NCBI RefSeq assembly: GCF_041361345.1
Contig: NZ_JBGKAD010000001.1
Coordinates: forward strand, 2,170,001 to 2,234,000
Length of the DNA: 64,000 nt
Direction: 5' to 3'
DNA from: Halobaculum sp. MBLA0147
GTDB lineage: Archaea > Halobacteriota > Halobacteria > Halobacteriales > Haloferacaceae
The notes under the pieces are model-generated. The model saw only the letters and a list, made by a program, of their open reading frames with translations, made no database searches and was not told the DNA's origin. The translations under genes and the position numbers were made by a program. Below, in pieces: positions 62,422 to 64,000 of the stretch (within the stretch, counting starts at the first letter, position 1; each line of letters begins with the position of its first letter).

Positions 62422-63003
62422 ATGAGCGACCCCGAAGAGACGTTCTACACCGAAGAACGGTGGCAGAACTGGCTCGACCGTGTGGACGACCAGGACCTCG
62501 ACCCCGAGGAGGAAGACTCCGCACGGCTCCTGCTCAACCTCCAGAACGACACGGCCATCGCCGTCGCGAAGATCCTCGCGGCGTTCGACGACGGCCGCCT
62601 CGACGAGGACGCGGCCGTCGAGGAGATCGCGGGTGTCCGCGACGTGGTGTTGGCGGAGGTGGAGATGGACGACGAGGAGACGACGATGCTGATCGACGGG
62701 GTCCAGACGAGTCTGGTGCCGGTGTTCTACGCCGCCGAGGAGTACGTCGTCGGCGGGACGCCCGAGGAGGGGACCGTCCCCGAGTACGTCGACGCCGCTG
62801 CCGACGCCGAGGCCGCCGAGGATGTCGACGCCGCCCTGGGCTACCTCGTCCAGGCGGGCACGCTGATCGTCGACGGCGCGGAGCTGCCGATGGAGGTCGT
62901 CGAGGACCTGGAGTACGGGCTCGTCTCCGAGTGGGTCAACGGACTCGACTCGCTGCAGACCGCGCTGGCCGACCCCGAGGTCGTCGAGGAAGACGACGAC
63001 TGA
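62422..63003 (+). CDS. DUF2150 family protein
   Basis: A 193-residue acidic soluble protein that matches the haloarchaeal DUF2150 family: FYTEERWQNWLDRVDDQDLD, ARLLLNLQNDTAIAVAKILA and TTMLIDGVQTSLVPVFYAAE. It is largely helical, with an Asp/Glu/Ala patch near 115-135. The function is unknown. The ATG is fixed by the TATA-like box and the family's usual first residues. Confidence 0.88.
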   Translation: MSDPEETFYTEERWQNWLDRVDDQDLDPEEEDSARLLLNLQNDTAIAVAKILAAFDDGRLDEDAAVEEIAGVRDVVLAEVEMDDEETTMLIDGVQTSLVPVFYAAEEYVVGGTPEEGTVPEYVDAAADAEAAEDVDAALGYLVQAGTLIVDGAELPMEVVEDLEYGLVSEWVNGLDSLQTALADPEVVEEDDD

Positions 63004-63106
63004 GCCGCCGCGCGTCTCTCTTCTGGGGTCTCCCGCCGTCTCGTCACCGCCGGGCGCGAGTACACGCGTCGCACGCCAGAGGACGGCGTTCGGCGGTGGC
63101 AGCAAG

Positions 63107-63112
63107 CTTATG
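63107..63112 (+). promoter_or_regulatory. TATA-like box of the pilin-like gene
   Basis: CTTATG, again in the context CTTATGCC, is centred about 28 nt before the ATG of the last gene of the window. This fits a leaderless transcript. Confidence 0.55.
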
Positions 63113-63136
63113 CCTCGCCGAGCGGAAATTGGTGGT

Positions 63137-64000
63137 ATGTCGTTTTGGGGGGACGACCGGTCGCAGTCCGTACAGGTAGGGGCGATTCTCCTGTTCGGGT
63201 TCGTGATCATCGGGATGTCGACGTACCAGGCGACGGTCGTCCCGTCACAGAACGAGGAGATCGAGTTCGGCCACGAGCAGACGGTGCGGTCGGACATGAT
63301 CCAGGTCCGCAACAGCGTCGTGAGCACCGGCACCACCGGCGAGACGGCGCCGACGGAGGTGAAACTCGGGACGCGGTTCCCGAGTCGGACGCTGTTCATC
63401 AACCCGCCACCGGCGGTCGGGGAGTTGAAGACCGGGCCACCACGGAACGTGACGGTGAACTTCACGCGGGCGACGTTCCAGAGCCCCTACCCGGGCGAGA
63501 CGGACGACTTCTGGGCCGACGAGAGTGGGGATCTCCCCGCACGGGACGGGAACTACTCGACACGCGCCATCCAGTACCGGTCGAACTACCGCGTGTACGA
63601 CGGCGGTGCGGCGAACGTCACCGTGGAGTTGGGACACGCCTACGCCGGCTACGAGAACGGCCGGACGGTGAACCTCACCAGTTCGCCGGTGTTCGTCTCC
63701 GGCGAGCGTGTCACCGTCTTCCTCGTGAAGGGAGAGTACCGGAAGACCGGTGTCGACACGGTGTCGGTGGACCCGGAGGCGATCTCGACGGTCCAGCGAC
63801 GCGAGTCCGTGGAGAACTTCTCCGTCGTCGTCCCGACGCGGCTGGAGCCGGGTGCCGTCCGGTCGCTGCTCGACCAGCAGTACGGGAGCGGCACGTCGGT
63901 CGGCACGCTCGGCAGCAGTGCGGACGTGAAGGTCGGGCCCGCTGCGGGCAGTGATCGGGTCAACGTGACGTTCACCAACCGGACGTACGCCTTCGCCGTC
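63137..64000 (+). CDS. Pilin-like surface protein, truncated by the window edge
   Basis: The first 288 codons of a gene that runs off the right edge. It begins MSFWGDDRSQSVQVGAILLF, a short start followed by one hydrophobic helix (GAILLFGFVIIGMSTYQATV), the layout of archaeal type IV pilin-like proteins and their larger membrane relatives. The remainder is beta-rich with many N-glycosylation sequons (NVT, NFT, NYS, NLT, NFS, NRT), so it is extracellular. It resembles haloarchaeal secreted proteins of the DUF7289/DUF7288 kind, recalled only. The C-terminus is not visible. Confidence 0.75.
   Translation, partial: MSFWGDDRSQSVQVGAILLFGFVIIGMSTYQATVVPSQNEEIEFGHEQTVRSDMIQVRNSVVSTGTTGETAPTEVKLGTRFPSRTLFINPPPAVGELKTGPPRNVTVNFTRATFQSPYPGETDDFWADESGDLPARDGNYSTRAIQYRSNYRVYDGGAANVTVELGHAYAGYENGRTVNLTSSPVFVSGERVTVFLVKGEYRKTGVDTVSVDPEAISTVQRRESVENFSVVVPTRLEPGAVRSLLDQQYGSGTSVGTLGSSADVKVGPAAGSDRVNVTFTNRTYAFAV

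Noticed and set aside
1-64000. tRNA or rRNA genes
   Set aside because: I looked for T-loop-like GTTCGAATCC/GTTCAAATCC words and cloverleaf arms and saw none outside protein genes. A tRNA scan could still find one I missed.

Overview
The window looks like chromosome from an extreme halophile of the class Halobacteria (Archaea). The DNA is very GC-rich, the predicted proteins are strongly acidic, many genes begin with GTG at tight GTGA or TGATG overlaps, and TATA-like boxes 25-30 nt before start codons suggest leaderless transcripts. The gene content fits: an A-type ATP synthase, the ribosomal stalk genes uL1-uL10-P1, archaeal EF-1 beta, eIF1, haloarchaeal-type histidine kinase and small zinc-finger, DUF2150 and pilin-like proteins. 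The genus cannot be set from this stretch.

Layout, left to right. 0-4 kb: three NUDIX hydrolases (two overlapping), two small haloarchaeal proteins and a metallo-beta-lactamase-fold hydrolase. 4-6.6 kb: a membrane-attached ArsR-like regulator, a secreted subtilase-like protein lacking its catalytic Asp, and a small membrane protein. 6.7-11.3 kb: uL1-uL10-P1 with a structured leader, a 55-bp tandem repeat, a 279-bp inverted-repeat element, a TctA-like permease, then zinc-finger + EF-1 beta. 11.4-14.3 kb: hisF, a divergent intergenic region full of hairpins and 28-bp repeats, and an FAD oxidoreductase. 14.3-19.1 kb: an island of visibly lower GC holding a tightly overlapping leftward operon. 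19.2-21.2 kb: a hypothetical gene and an arylsulfotransferase-like protein. 21.4-29.9 kb: atpH-I-K-E-C-F-A-B, without atpD. 30-39.3 kb: small winged-helix regulators, a 5'-nucleotidase, a membrane HTH protein divergent from a histidine kinase, a DRG-type GTPase and small proteins. 39.4-43.5 kb: a secreted zincin-like peptidase, eIF1 and a PIN toxin-antitoxin pair. 43.5-50.7 kb: a transglutaminase/DUF58/MoxR operon and a degenerate methylase-like protein. 50.8-64 kb: SOD, branched-chain aminotransferase, GNAT, MFS, PurL, AIM24-like, TatD-like, methyltransferase and DUF2150 genes and the start of a pilin-like gene.

The most interesting region is 15.07-18.94 kb. Its first gene encodes a modular protein with a DUF4157 (eCIS-core) metallopeptidase-like domain and a C-terminal region resembling His-Me-finger (HNH/Endo VII-like) toxin nucleases. 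The second gene, overlapping it by 8 bp, resembles Imm43-type immunity proteins. Two unrecognised genes follow with 4-bp overlaps. I read this as an archaeal polymorphic toxin-immunity cassette, possibly an effector of a contractile injection system encoded elsewhere. That assignment rests on motif recognition, not on a search.

Two genome-style traits recur. Short tandem repeats with different unit lengths (21-55 bp) sit between and inside genes. Acidic low-complexity insertions interrupt otherwise ordinary enzymes (PurL, a GNAT, an FAD oxidoreductase, a methyltransferase, a histidine kinase, a nucleotidase). No tRNA, rRNA, CRISPR array or intact transposase gene was seen.
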